NCBI RefSeq assembly: GCF_003287355.1
Contig: NZ_QMIM01000010.1
Coordinates: 109,636-173,635 of the forward strand
Reading direction: 5' to 3'
Source of the DNA: Halorubrum sp. 48-1-W
GTDB lineage: Archaea; Halobacteriota; Halobacteria; Halobacteriales; Haloferacaceae
Length of the DNA: 64,000 bases
The position numbers and the translations under genes were made by a program. Under the pieces are notes generated by a model that saw only the letters and a list, made by a program, of their open reading frames with translations, had not been told where the DNA came from and ran no database searches. Shown here piece by piece: positions 7,697 to 16,838 of the stretch (its first letter is position 1; each line of letters opens with the position of its first letter).

Positions 7697-9175
7697 ATGC
7701 TCTCGAGCGATCGGATGGCAGCCGTCGACGCGAACGCGGCGGCCCTCGGCGTCCCGCGGAAACAGCTGATGGAGTCCTCGGGCAACGCTGTCGCCCGGGA
7801 AGTCCGGTCCGCGAGCGAGCCCGACGACGAGGTCGCGCTCGTGTGCGGCCGCGGGAACAACGGCGGGGACGCGTTCGTCGCAGTCCGCTTCCTCGCCGAC
7901 CGCGACGTGACGGTCCACCTGCTCGGGCGACCGGAGTCGATCGGGACCGCGATCGCCCGCGAGAACTGGGAGGCGCTCCGGACGGCCGAGATCCCGACCG
8001 AGACGGTCGGCGACTCCGCCGAGATCGACTTCGGGTCGCCGGACGTCGTCGTCGACGCGATGCTCGGCACCGGCGTCGCCGGCGCGTTACGCGAGCCGGT
8101 GCGGACCGCGGCCGAGTCGATAAACGCGCTCTCGTCGGCGGGAGGGGCGCGGGACGGGACCGACCCGACCGTGATCGCCGTCGACGTTCCGTCGGGGGTC
8201 GACGCCGACACGGGCGAGCCGACCGGCGGGGAGGGGGCGGTCGCCGTCGAGGCCGACCGGGTCGTGACCTTCCACGACACGAAGCCCGGGCTGGGCCGGC
8301 TCGACGTCGAGGTGACCGTCGCCGACATCGGGATCCCGGCCGCGGCGGAGCGGTACACCGGCCCCGGCGACCTCCGCGGATTGGGCCGGGACCCGGACTC
8401 GCACAAGGGCGAGAACGGGGAAGTCCTCGTCGTCGGCGGCGGTCCCTACACCGGCGCGCCGGCGCTCTCCGCGCGGGCCGCGCTCCGGGCCGGCGCAGAC
8501 CTCGTCAGGGTCGCATGTCCGGTACCGATCGCCGACGAGGTACAGGGGTACTCGGCGGACCTCATCGTCCGGGGGCTCCCGGGTGAGTTCCTCGCTCCGG
8601 ATCACCTCGACCGGATCGTGGAACTCGCTGCCGACCAGGACGTCGTCGTGATCGGTCCCGGGCTCGGCGACGCGGCGGCGTCGATGGAGCTGGTTCGGCG
8701 GTTCCTCGCCGAATTCTCCGGGCGGGCGGTGGTCGACGCCGACGCGCTCCGGATCGTCCCCGAGGTCGACACCGACGCGGAGCTGATCTGTACGCCACAC
8801 CAGGGTGAGCTCCGCGGTATGGGCGGCGAGACCGCGGCCGACCCGGACGAGCGCGCGGAACTGGTCCGGGAGTTCGCTGCGGAGGTCGGCCACACACTCC
8901 TCGTGAAGGGCCGGTACGACGTGATCGCGAGCGACGACGGCGGGACGGTTCGGCAGAACAGAACCGGCAACCCCGGGATGACCGTCGGCGGGACGGGCGA
9001 CGTGCTCGCGGGGACGGTCGGCGCGCTCGCAGCCAGGACCGGCCCCTTCGAGGCCGCCGCCGTGGGCGCGTACGTCAACGGGCTCGCCGGCGACGCAGTC
9101 GCGGAGGAGAACGGACACGGGCTCGTGGCGACGGATTTAATCGACCGGCTCCCGCACGCGCTGTACGATGAGTGA
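7697..9175 (+). CDS. nnrD/nnrE: Bifunctional NAD(P)H-hydrate epimerase/dehydratase
   Basis: 492 residues, repairs damaged NADHX/NADPHX. The N-terminal YjeF_N epimerase domain (about residues 1-215) shows CGRGNNGGDAFVAVRFL and ALGTGVAGALREPV-like loops. The C-terminal ADP-dependent dehydratase domain (about 230-490) shows HKGENGEVLVVGGGPYTGAPAL, VIGPGLGD and the ATP/ADP loop TGNPGMTVGGTGDVLAG. Two-domain fusions are usual in archaea. ATG 7697 chosen because homology begins at MLSSDRMAAVDANAAALG. The stop overlaps moaC by 8 bases, a tight operon frequent in haloarchaea. Confidence 0.92.
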   Translation: MLSSDRMAAVDANAAALGVPRKQLMESSGNAVAREVRSASEPDDEVALVCGRGNNGGDAFVAVRFLADRDVTVHLLGRPESIGTAIARENWEALRTAEIPTETVGDSAEIDFGSPDVVVDAMLGTGVAGALREPVRTAAESINALSSAGGARDGTDPTVIAVDVPSGVDADTGEPTGGEGAVAVEADRVVTFHDTKPGLGRLDVEVTVADIGIPAAAERYTGPGDLRGLGRDPDSHKGENGEVLVVGGGPYTGAPALSARAALRAGADLVRVACPVPIADEVQGYSADLIVRGLPGEFLAPDHLDRIVELAADQDVVVIGPGLGDAAASMELVRRFLAEFSGRAVVDADALRIVPEVDTDAELICTPHQGELRGMGGETAADPDERAELVREFAAEVGHTLLVKGRYDVIASDDGGTVRQNRTGNPGMTVGGTGDVLAGTVGALAARTGPFEAAAVGAYVNGLAGDAVAEENGHGLVATDLIDRLPHALYDE

Positions 9176-9656
9176 TCCCGACGACGAACTGACCCACACG
9201 ACCGCCGACGGCGACGTCCAGATGGTGGACGTGGGCGGAAAACCCGACACGGCCCGACGGGCGGTCGCCCGCGGGGAGATCCGGCTCACGCCGTCCACGG
9301 TCGAGGCGATCCGCGCCGACGGGATCGCGAAGGGTGACGTGCTCGCGACCGCGCGGATCGGCGCGATCGGGGCGGTGAAACACACCTGGGAGACGATCCC
9401 GATGTGCCATCAGATCCCGATCACGAACGCCGACACCGAGTTCGTCGTCGACGACGACCGCGTCGAGCTGACCGTCGCCGTGGAGACGACGGGCAAGACC
9501 GGTTGCGAGATGGAGGCGCTCGAGGGCGTCACGACCGGACTCAACGTCGTCTGGGACATGGTGAAGGCTGTGGAGAAGGACGCCGATGGCGGCTATCCGG
9601 ACACGCGCGTTTCGGACGTGGAAGTCGTCTCGAAGGAGAAACGAGAACTCGACTAG
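9168..9656 (+). CDS. moaC: Cyclic pyranopterin monophosphate synthase MoaC
   Basis: 162 residues, second step of molybdenum cofactor synthesis: converts the cyclic 7,8-dihydro-GTP intermediate made by MoaA to cPMP. Motifs visible: MVDVGGK near the start, KGDVLATARIGAIGAVKHTWETIPMCHQIPIT in the middle, and GKTGCEMEALEGVT near residue 110, which carries the catalytic region. Full length for the family. Overlaps the NnrD stop. Supplies cofactor for molybdo- or tungsto-enzymes such as the formate dehydrogenase encoded nearby, though that pairing is only by proximity. Confidence 0.95.
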   Translation: MSDPDDELTHTTADGDVQMVDVGGKPDTARRAVARGEIRLTPSTVEAIRADGIAKGDVLATARIGAIGAVKHTWETIPMCHQIPITNADTEFVVDDDRVELTVAVETTGKTGCEMEALEGVTTGLNVVWDMVKAVEKDADGGYPDTRVSDVEVVSKEKRELD

Positions 9657-9659
9657 CCG

Positions 9660-11366
9660 TCAGAACAGTCCGGTGACGTCGCCGTCGGCGTCGACGTCGA
9701 TCCGTTCGGCGGCCGGCTCCGCGGGCAGTCCCGGCATCGTCATCACGTCCGCCGTCTTGACCACGAGGAACCCGGCACCCGCCGAGGGAGTCACCTCCCG
9801 GACCGTGAGCGTCCACCCCTCGGGGACGCCCGTCAACGAGGCGTCGTCCGAGAAGGAGTAGGGCGTCTTCGAGAGACACACCGGGAGGTCGCCGTACCCC
9901 CACGCCTCGAGGCGGTCGACGTCGTCGCTCGCGCCGTCGACGTACTCCACGCCGTCCGCGCCGTACACGTCACGGGCGACCGTCGAGATCTTCTCGCGGA
10001 CCGGCTCGTCGACGTCGTACAGCGGCGCGAACTCCCCGGTCCCCGCGAGGTCCCGGACCCGCTCGGCCAACTCGATCGCCCCCTCACTGCCCTCGCCGTA
10101 GGCGGTCGAGCGGGCGACGTCGATCCCACGGTCGGCGAGCGCCTCCTCGAGGACGGCGAGCTCCGCCTCCGTGTCGTCGGGGAACACGTTGATCGCGACG
10201 ACCGCCGGAACCCCGAACGACTCGACGATCTCGACGTGACGGCGGACGTTGTCCACCCCGGCACGGACCGCCTCGGCGTCCGGCTCGGCGAGCGCGTCGA
10301 AGTCGGCCGGCCACATCTCCAGCCCGTGGCGTTTCGTTCCGCGGACCGTCGCGACGACGACCGCGACGTCGGGAACGATCCCCTCGCGGGCGACGATGTG
10401 GGCGAACTTCTCCGCGCCGAGGTCCGCGCCGAATCCCGCCTCCGTGACGAGGTACTCCGAGAGCGACGCGCCGACGCGGTCGGCGACGAGGGTGTTCGTG
10501 CCGTGGGCGATGTTCGCGAACGGGCCGCCGTGGACGAGCGCCGGGACGCCCTCGACCGTCTGAACGAGGTTGGGACGGAACGCGTCGCGAAGGAGCGCCG
10601 TGACCGCACCGGCGACGCCGAGGTCGGCCGGAGTCACGGGCTCGCCGTCGGCGTCCTCCGCGAGGACGATCCGCCCGATCCGTGTCTTGAGGTCCGCCAG
10701 GTCCGTCGCGAGCCCGAGCACCGCCATCAACTCGGAGGCTGCGGTGATCACGAACTCGTCTTGACGGGGGACGCCGCGCGTTGGGCCGCCGAGTCCCACG
10801 ACCGTCTCGCGGAGCGCGCGGTCGTTGATATCGAGCGCCCGCGGCCAGTCGACCCGTCGCACGTCGACGTCGAGGTCGTTTCCCTGATGGAGGTGGTTGT
10901 CGAGCACGGCGGAGATCAGGTCGTGTGCGGCCGTCAACGCGTGGATGTCCCCGGTGAAGTGGAGGTTGATCGCCTCCATCGGCAACACCTGCGAGTAGCC
11001 GCCGCCGGCCGCGCCGCCCTTGATCCCGAAGACCGGCCCGAGCGAGGGCTCACGGAGCGCAACCGTCGTCGACTCGCCGGACGCCGCGAGCGCCTGCCCG
11101 AGTCCGACCGTCGTCACCGTCTTCCCCTCGCCCTTCGGCGTCGGCGTCATCCCCGTCACGAGGACGGTCGTGCCGTCGGCCCCGTCCGCGGTCGCCGACC
11201 GGACCGCGTCCAGTGTGAGTTTCGCGACACCCGCACCCCGCAGGTCGATGTCGTCCGACGTCAAGCCGAGGTCGCCAGCGACCGCCTCGATGGGACGGGT
11301 GTCGGTCGCACGCGCGATGGCGAGGTCGGATTCGGGCGCTCCATCGTCGGGGTCTGTCGTCACCAT
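9660..11366 (-). CDS. fhs: Formate--tetrahydrofolate ligase
   Basis: 568 residues, ATP + formate + THF to 10-formyl-THF, entry of formate into C1 metabolism. P-loop-like TPTPKGEGKTVTTVGLGQAL near residue 75, then EPSLGPVFGIKGGAAGGGYSQV and MEAINLHFTGD, the hallmark substrate-binding run; HGGPFANIAHGTN follows in the middle. Length is typical (about 555-570). The stop lies 3 bases beyond the convergent moaC stop. The adjacent formate dehydrogenase gene on the same strand is consistent with a formate hub. Several haloarchaea carry this bacterial-type gene. Confidence 0.93.
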   Translation of the reverse strand: MVTTDPDDGAPESDLAIARATDTRPIEAVAGDLGLTSDDIDLRGAGVAKLTLDAVRSATADGADGTTVLVTGMTPTPKGEGKTVTTVGLGQALAASGESTTVALREPSLGPVFGIKGGAAGGGYSQVLPMEAINLHFTGDIHALTAAHDLISAVLDNHLHQGNDLDVDVRRVDWPRALDINDRALRETVVGLGGPTRGVPRQDEFVITAASELMAVLGLATDLADLKTRIGRIVLAEDADGEPVTPADLGVAGAVTALLRDAFRPNLVQTVEGVPALVHGGPFANIAHGTNTLVADRVGASLSEYLVTEAGFGADLGAEKFAHIVAREGIVPDVAVVVATVRGTKRHGLEMWPADFDALAEPDAEAVRAGVDNVRRHVEIVESFGVPAVVAINVFPDDTEAELAVLEEALADRGIDVARSTAYGEGSEGAIELAERVRDLAGTGEFAPLYDVDEPVREKISTVARDVYGADGVEYVDGASDDVDRLEAWGYGDLPVCLSKTPYSFSDDASLTGVPEGWTLTVREVTPSAGAGFLVVKTADVMTMPGLPAEPAAERIDVDADGDVTGLF

Positions 11367-11376
11367 ACCTGCCCTT

Positions 11377-11481
11377 CACGGGGACGGGTCAAGAGCGTTG
11401 GAGGTGTTTCTCACGGGGACGGGTCGAGAGCGTTGGAGGTGTTTCTCACGGGGACGGGTCGAGAGCGTTGGAGGTTTTTCG
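11377..11481. repeat. Three tandem 35-bp repeats upstream of fhs
   Basis: Units at 11377, 11412 and 11447, each beginning cacggggacgggtc and running through agcgttggaggt, differ by one or two bases. They fill the space between the formate dehydrogenase stop and the formate-THF ligase start, just outside the likely promoter. Confidence 0.9.
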
Positions 11482-11549
11482 GCCGCGTGAAGGGGCGGAC
11501 CGTCCGGCACAGCCGAAGAACGGACCCTCCCGAAACCGCGGGAAACGGG

Positions 11550-13700
11550 TCAGTCGTCGGCGGGTTCGGGGTCGTCGTCCGCCGGCTCGCCGCCGTCGGA
11601 GACGGCCACCGCGATGTCGGCGGCGGCGGCCTTGTACTCGGGGATCTTCGCGCGGTCGTCGAGCACGTCGTTCGTGAGCCGGTTCGCGGAGGCGGCCGCG
11701 AAGTGTGGCGTCGTCCAGACGACGCCCTCCTTGATATCCTCGGTTACCTGCGCTCTCACCTCGATCTCGCCGCGCCGTGACCGGAGCGTGACCGTGTCGC
11801 CGTCCTCGATCCCGTACCGCTCCGCGTCGTTCGGGTGGACGTCGACGAAGTTCTCGGGGTGTTGTTTCAAGAGCGTGGGCGAGCGCCGGCTCATCGTGCC
11901 CGTGTTGTAGTGTTCCTCCAGCCGCGCGGTGGTGAGGATGAGCGGGTACTCCTCGTCGGGCACCTCCGCGGGTGGCTGATGGCGGACGCCCTCGATCTGT
12001 CCGAGCCCGCTCTCGGTGTCGAAGGAGTCCTCGTAGAGGAACTGGTCGCCCTCGTCGCCCTCCTCGTAACAGGGCCAGTGGAGCCCCTCCTCGCCGAGCC
12101 CGTCGTAGGTCATCCCGTGGTAGATCGGACACACCTGACGGAGTTCCTCGAAGACCGCCTCGACGTCCTCGAAGCGGAACGCGTCCTCGCCGAAGAGGCG
12201 GCTCCCGACCTCCATCAGGATCTCGAGGTCGTGTTTCGTGTTCTCGTGGACCTTCTCGACGCCGCGCATCCGCTGGACGCGTCGGTCCGTGTTCGTCACC
12301 GTCCCCCCGCGTTCGGCCCACGTCGTCGCCGGGAGGACGACGTCGGCGAGCTCGGCGGTCTCGGTCATGAAGATGTCCTGTGCGACCATGAACTCGAGCG
12401 AGTTCAGCCGCTCTTCGACCCGGTTGCCGTCGGGCTCGCTCATCAGCGGGTTCTCGCCCATCACGTAGAGCCCGTGGACCGATTTGCCGGCCTCGTGGGA
12501 GATCTCCACGTTCGTGAGTCCGGGCTCGTCGGGCACCTCGAAGCCCCACACCTCCTCGACGGATTCGCGGGCCTCGTCGTCGTCGACGAGCTGGTAGCCG
12601 GGGAGCACGTTCGGCATCGCTCCCACGTCGCTCGTCCCCTGGACGTTGTTCTGGCCGCGCAGCGGGTTGACGCCGGTCCCGGGCCTACCGAGGTTACCCG
12701 TGATCAACGCGAGGTTGATCTCGTTCTGGACGTTGTCGACGCCGCAGGTGTGCTGGCTCATCCCCATCCCGGTGAAGATGGCGGCGTTGTTCGCCATCGC
12801 GTACTTCTCGGCCGCGAGTTCGATGTCCTCGAGCGGGACGCCCGCCTCCGCCGCGGCTGCCTCCTTGTCGAAGTCCGCGAGCGTCTCCCGGAGGTGGTCG
12901 AACCCCTCGGTCCGCTCCTCGACGAACTCCTCGTCGATCCAGCCCGCGTCGGGCTCCGCCTCGTGGCGTTCGAGGACCGTCTTGAGGACGACGTTGAGGA
13001 GGGGGATGTCCGCGCCGGGGTTCACCTGGAGGTGCATGTGGCGGTCGGTCTCCTCGATGTCGAACGACCGCGTGGTCTTGTTGGCGTGGGGGTCGACCTG
13101 GATGACCGTCGCGCCCTCCAGGACCGCCTGCCGGAAGTACTGGCTGTTGGCGATCGGGTGCTGCTCGCCGGGGTTCGCCCCCTGGATCCAGAAGACGTCC
13201 GCGGCCTCCTCTAAGTCCTCCATACTGTTCGTCATCGCGCCCGCTCCGAGGCTGGTCCGGAGCGCCCAGACGGTCGAGGCGTGGCACATCCGGGTACAGT
13301 TGTCGACGTTGTTGGTGCCGTACCGGCGCGCGATCTTCTGGAGGAGGTAGTTCTCCTCGTTCATCGTCTTCGAGGAGCCGTAAAAGCCCATCCCGTCGGG
13401 GCCGTGCTCCTCCCGGATCCGCTCCATCTCGGAGACGATCCGGTCGTACGCCTCCTCCCACGTCGCCTCGCGGAACTCGCCCTCTTCTTTGATCAGCGGC
13501 TCCGTCAGCCGGTCCTCGTGGTCGATCACCTGCGTCGCTGCGCCGCCTTTGATACAGATCCGTCCCTCGTTGACCGGGGCGTCGCCCCACGGCCGGAAGT
13601 TCACGTCACCCAGGTCCTCGCCCTGCTGGATCCCGATCCCACAGCCCACGCCGCAGTACGGGCAGATCGTCTTGACCGTCTCGTCACCCTCACTGGACAT
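11550..13700 (-). CDS. Formate dehydrogenase catalytic (molybdopterin) subunit
   Basis: 716 residues, oxidises formate to CO2 at a Mo/W-bis(pyranopterin) centre. A [4Fe-4S] motif sits at the N-terminus: CPYCGVGC then the fourth Cys in GRICIKG. The active site is VDNCTRMCHAST, with Cys (not Sec) in the metal-ligand position and His next to it. The C-terminal molydop-binding domain spans about 590-690. No Tat signal, so cytoplasmic. An upstream in-frame GTG (13709) exists, but ATG 13700 is preferred. No diaphorase, Fe-S or membrane subunit gene is adjacent, so the electron partner is not in this window. A poly-Asp tail is typical of halophiles. Confidence 0.9.
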   Translation of the reverse strand: MSSEGDETVKTICPYCGVGCGIGIQQGEDLGDVNFRPWGDAPVNEGRICIKGGAATQVIDHEDRLTEPLIKEEGEFREATWEEAYDRIVSEMERIREEHGPDGMGFYGSSKTMNEENYLLQKIARRYGTNNVDNCTRMCHASTVWALRTSLGAGAMTNSMEDLEEAADVFWIQGANPGEQHPIANSQYFRQAVLEGATVIQVDPHANKTTRSFDIEETDRHMHLQVNPGADIPLLNVVLKTVLERHEAEPDAGWIDEEFVEERTEGFDHLRETLADFDKEAAAAEAGVPLEDIELAAEKYAMANNAAIFTGMGMSQHTCGVDNVQNEINLALITGNLGRPGTGVNPLRGQNNVQGTSDVGAMPNVLPGYQLVDDDEARESVEEVWGFEVPDEPGLTNVEISHEAGKSVHGLYVMGENPLMSEPDGNRVEERLNSLEFMVAQDIFMTETAELADVVLPATTWAERGGTVTNTDRRVQRMRGVEKVHENTKHDLEILMEVGSRLFGEDAFRFEDVEAVFEELRQVCPIYHGMTYDGLGEEGLHWPCYEEGDEGDQFLYEDSFDTESGLGQIEGVRHQPPAEVPDEEYPLILTTARLEEHYNTGTMSRRSPTLLKQHPENFVDVHPNDAERYGIEDGDTVTLRSRRGEIEVRAQVTEDIKEGVVWTTPHFAAASANRLTNDVLDDRAKIPEYKAAAADIAVAVSDGGEPADDDPEPADD

Positions 13701-13785
13701 GTCGATCACTCGCTCGAAGCGTGTTCATATGTCACGATCTATGTCGCTAGTTCCATGAGTGTATCGGTGGTCATCCCTTCCGAGA

Positions 13786-14655
13786 TCAGCTCTGCGGGTC
13801 GATCCCGTCCAGTTTCGCCACGTCGTCGTCGGTCAGTTCCAACCGCGAGGCTGTGACGTTCGATTCGAGGTGCTCGACGCTCGACGTCCCGGGGATCGGC
13901 AGGGTCACGTCCGAACGTTCGAGCAACCACGCGAGCGCGACCTGTCGGGGCGTCGTGTCGTCGTGTTCGTCGGCGACCGCCTCCAACACCTCCGCAACCC
14001 CGCCCTCTTCGACCGCGTACATCGGGCCCCACGGGATGAACCCGATGTCGTACCCCTCACACGCGCGGAGGACGTCCTCCTCCCCGCGGTTGCCCACGTC
14101 GTACCGGTTCTGGACCGTCGCGATCTCGACTACCTCCCGTGCGGTCTCCAGCTGGTCGACGGAGACGTTCGAGAGGCCGACGCGGTCGATCTGGCCGGCG
14201 TCCTTCATCTCGGCGAAGGCGTGAACGGACTCTTCGAACGGCACCTCCGGGTCGGGGCGATGAAGCTGATACAGGTCGATCGAGTCGGTCGAGAGTCGGT
14301 CGAGGCTACACAGGACTTGGTTTCGGAGGAAGTCCGGGTCGCCGTGGGGGATCCAGTCGCCGTCGCGGTTCCGGAGCAGTCCGGCTTTCGAGGCGACGAC
14401 GACGTCGTCGCCCGCGTCGAGTTCCTCGCCGATCAACCGCTCGTTGACCCCCGGCCCGTAGGAGTCGGCGGTGTCGACGAAGTCGACGCCGAGGTCGACC
14501 GCCCGTCGGAGGACCGACCTCGCCGCCCGCTCGTCCGCCGGGGTACCGATGACGTCCTCGCCGGTGAGCCGCATCGCACCGAACCCGAGTCGTGAGACCG
14601 CGAGTCCGTCACCGAGGTCGAACGTGTCGTCCGGGTCGAGGGGTTCCGTCGTCAT
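13786..14655 (-). CDS. Aldo/keto reductase
   Basis: 289 residues, NAD(P)H-dependent TIM-barrel oxidoreductase. Catalytic tetrad visible: Asp and Tyr in DTADSYGPG, Lys in VVASKAG, His in LYQLHRP. NAD(P) phosphate-binding region PIPGTSSVEHLESN near the C-terminus. Of the general-stress AKR group (AKR11/13-like) by its RLGFGAMRLTG start. Start ATG 14655 chosen because upstream residues are not family-like. Divergent from the C45 peptidase; the two starts are 100 bases apart. Substrate unknown. Confidence 0.88.
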   Translation of the reverse strand: MTTEPLDPDDTFDLGDGLAVSRLGFGAMRLTGEDVIGTPADERAARSVLRRAVDLGVDFVDTADSYGPGVNERLIGEELDAGDDVVVASKAGLLRNRDGDWIPHGDPDFLRNQVLCSLDRLSTDSIDLYQLHRPDPEVPFEESVHAFAEMKDAGQIDRVGLSNVSVDQLETAREVVEIATVQNRYDVGNRGEEDVLRACEGYDIGFIPWGPMYAVEEGGVAEVLEAVADEHDDTTPRQVALAWLLERSDVTLPIPGTSSVEHLESNVTASRLELTDDDVAKLDGIDPQS

Positions 14656-14754
14656 ACGGGCTCGTCGGCCGCCGAGGACAAAGTCGTGGGGGTCGGTATC
14701 GCCGCGACGGCCGGCCACTCGAAGCTTTATCATCCCTCCGGTCGCATTCGACCC

Positions 14755-15921
14755 ATGGCCGAATTCGAGCGCGTGGTGTTGTCAGGCACACCCAACGAAC
14801 GCGGGATCGAACACGGCGAGCGGTTCGCCGAGGAAGTGGCCGCCAACGTCGAGACGTATCGCGAGCGGTTCGCCCACGAGGGCGTCGACGTCGACGCGAT
14901 GCGCGACCACGCCGCCGAGTACGTCGACTACATCGAACGCGAGAGCCCGGCATACGCCGCCGAGATGCGCGGCATAGCGGAGGGGAGCGGCGTTCCGCTC
15001 GCCGACGTGACGATGCTCAACGTCCGGTGGGAGGTGATCTATCCGGCGTGGAAGGCACGAACCGAGGCGGCCGACGAGTCCGAGGCCGGATCCGGACACG
15101 ACGCGACTCCGGAAGTCGAGCGAAGCCCGACCGTCGACGGCTGTACGAGCTTCGGGGTGATGCCGTCGGCGACCGCCGACGGGACGACCTACATGGGCCA
15201 GAACTGGGACTGGCTCGCGCCGATCGTCGATACGCTCTTCCTGATGGAACTACGTCGGGAGGACGCACCCGACGTGTTGGCGATGACGGAGGCGGGCATC
15301 GTCGGCGGGAAGATCGGCGTGAACGAACACGGCATCGGGATCGCGGTCAACGGCCTCATTTCCGGGGGCGACGGCACCGAGGAATTCCGGAAACCCTACC
15401 ACGTCCGGTTCCGCGAGGTGCTCGACGCCGAGCGGTACGACGACGCCCTCCGGCCGATACTGGAGACCGACCGCGTCTGCTCCGCGAACGTCCTCGTGGG
15501 ACACGCCGACGGCGAGCTGATCGACCTCGAGGCGGCTCCCGAACTCGTCAACCCGATCTATCCGGACGGGGGCGTCCTCACGCACTCGAACCACTTCGAG
15601 ACCGACGCGGTCGAGAGCGTCAACGAGCGGCGCGGTCCGAGCACGCTCTACCGCGCCGAGCGCCTCCGCCGGTTGCTCACGGCGGACGCGGCCGGGACCG
15701 GCGACTCGGACGGATCCGGAGTCGATACGGCGTCGATCCGCGGGGCACTCCGGGACCACTTCGGTCGCCCGTCGAGCATCTGTAGCCACGTCGACGAATC
15801 GCTCCCGACGGTGGAGCACGGACAGACCAACGCCAGCCTCGTCATCGACCTCCAGGAACGGCGGATACTCGGCCAGCGCGGACCGCCCTGTGAGGGTGAA
15901 TACCACGAGTACGCGTTGTGA
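14755..15921 (+). CDS. C45-family peptidase / acyltransferase (IAT-like Ntn hydrolase)
   Basis: 388 residues. Matches the acyl-CoA:6-aminopenicillanate acyltransferase family: ERGIEHGERFAEEV near the N-terminus, then VDGCTSFGV (Cys near residue 128), where autocleavage would expose the nucleophilic Cys, followed by GQNWDW. Further family runs: EAGIVGGKIGVNEHGIGIAVNGL, THSNHF and SICSHVDES. Archaeal members have unknown amide substrates. Start ATG 14755 has a TTTAT box about 28 bases upstream, so the transcript is probably leaderless. No biosynthetic neighbours. Confidence 0.8.
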   Translation: MAEFERVVLSGTPNERGIEHGERFAEEVAANVETYRERFAHEGVDVDAMRDHAAEYVDYIERESPAYAAEMRGIAEGSGVPLADVTMLNVRWEVIYPAWKARTEAADESEAGSGHDATPEVERSPTVDGCTSFGVMPSATADGTTYMGQNWDWLAPIVDTLFLMELRREDAPDVLAMTEAGIVGGKIGVNEHGIGIAVNGLISGGDGTEEFRKPYHVRFREVLDAERYDDALRPILETDRVCSANVLVGHADGELIDLEAAPELVNPIYPDGGVLTHSNHFETDAVESVNERRGPSTLYRAERLRRLLTADAAGTGDSDGSGVDTASIRGALRDHFGRPSSICSHVDESLPTVEHGQTNASLVIDLQERRILGQRGPPCEGEYHEYAL

Positions 15922-16026
15922 TCGAGGCCCGGGACGTGCGTTAGTGTTCATCGGGGAAGCCGTCCCCGAAATCCACGAACACCGTCAAAAGGTACGACCC
16001 GATACGTCGTCGTGTGTGGGATACAG

Positions 16027-16107
16027 CCTGCCGAATCGGTGACTAGGCCTGCCGAACCGGTGACCGGGCCTGCCGAACCGGTGACCGGGCCTGCCGAACC
16101 GGTGACC
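16027..16107. repeat. Four tandem 21-bp repeats between C45 peptidase and flavoprotein genes
   Basis: Unit cctgccgaaccggtgaccgg plus one base, at 16027, 16048, 16069 and 16090; the first copy carries three changes. The period is a multiple of three and one frame reads (PAEPVTG)n, but no start or domain supports coding. It sits in the 196-base gap downstream of two convergent genes. Confidence 0.9.
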
Positions 16108-16117
16108 GCAGGTCACG

Positions 16118-16594
16118 CTACGGTCGAGGGGAGAACTCTCGGCCAGTACACTCATCGACGGCAAGTCCGAACAACCGAAGTTCGACTTCGTCGAAGGGGA
16201 CCCCCCACACGCCGAGGTCCGGCGCGAACTCGGCGTTCGCCGCCAAGCTGGCGAACGCCCGGTCTTCGTGTTCGTCTTCGACCTCGTACAGCTCCCCGAG
16301 CATAACGATACTTCGCCAGTGCTGTGGCCTGTCGGGGTCCTGCTCGTAGACGGCGAACGACGCGTTCGCGTTGGCCTCGGCGTACCGTTCCTTTCGTCCT
16401 TCGTATCCCGTCCCCCACTGCATCGGGAACGCCATCCTTTCGCCGTCGTATCCGAACGACATGGGGATCGTGTACGGCTGACCGTCGCTGGTCAACCCGA
16501 GAATGCCAATGCCGTTTCGGGTCAACACCTCGTCTATCTCGTCGCTCGACAGCTCCCTCATTGGCCGGAGTTGAACCGGCGGGTACTCATACAT
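16118..16594 (-). CDS. Pyridoxamine 5'-phosphate oxidase-fold (FMN/F420-binding) protein
   Basis: 158 residues. The split-barrel fold is indicated by the start LSSDEIDEVLTRNGIGILGLTSDGQPYTIPMSFGYDGERMAFPM, then KERYAEANANASFAVYEQ and SIVMLGELYEVED. This is the 'pyridoxamine 5'-phosphate oxidase family' group common in haloarchaea, which bind flavin or F420 and reduce small molecules or degrade haem. ATG 16594 (MYEYPPVQL) chosen; ATG 16561 (MRELSS) is an alternative. Arginine-rich sequence upstream is not coding. Confidence 0.75.
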   Translation of the reverse strand: MYEYPPVQLRPMRELSSDEIDEVLTRNGIGILGLTSDGQPYTIPMSFGYDGERMAFPMQWGTGYEGRKERYAEANANASFAVYEQDPDRPQHWRSIVMLGELYEVEDEHEDRAFASLAANAEFAPDLGVWGVPFDEVELRLFGLAVDECTGREFSPRP

Positions 16595-16740
16595 TCTGGT
16601 TAGATGAACTCGGAACGGACGCGTCCCCGAACCGACAAGCGGTTTCGCTCGCCCGTGACGCCTACAGCGGGACGTCCGTGGAAACGCGGAAGGGATGATC
16701 GGGTGTATCGCTGCGAGTTCGGATCGACACGACGCCCGCG

Positions 16741-16812
16741 GACACCACTCGTCACCCGTGGACACCACTCGTCACCCGTGGACACCACTCGTCACCCGTG
16801 GACACCACTCGT
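16741..16812. repeat. 3.6 tandem copies of a 20-bp unit
   Basis: gacaccactcgtcacccgtg repeated exactly at 16741, 16761 and 16781, with a partial fourth copy at 16801. It lies about 150 bases upstream of the flavoprotein start and directly downstream of the regulator remnant. Confidence 0.92.
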
Positions 16813-16838
16813 CCGGTCAGAAAGGGGACACACTGGCG

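Noticed and set aside
10236..11780. 514-codon plus-strand frame over the formate-THF ligase
   Set aside because: Antisense shadow of the well-supported fhs gene; it runs through the intergenic tandem repeat.
11835..13214. 459-codon plus-strand frame over the formate dehydrogenase
   Set aside because: Antisense shadow; the sense gene has all cofactor motifs.
16012..16305. Plus-strand frame containing a PAEPVTG repeat
   Set aside because: Created by the 21-bp tandem repeat; it runs antisense into the flavoprotein gene.
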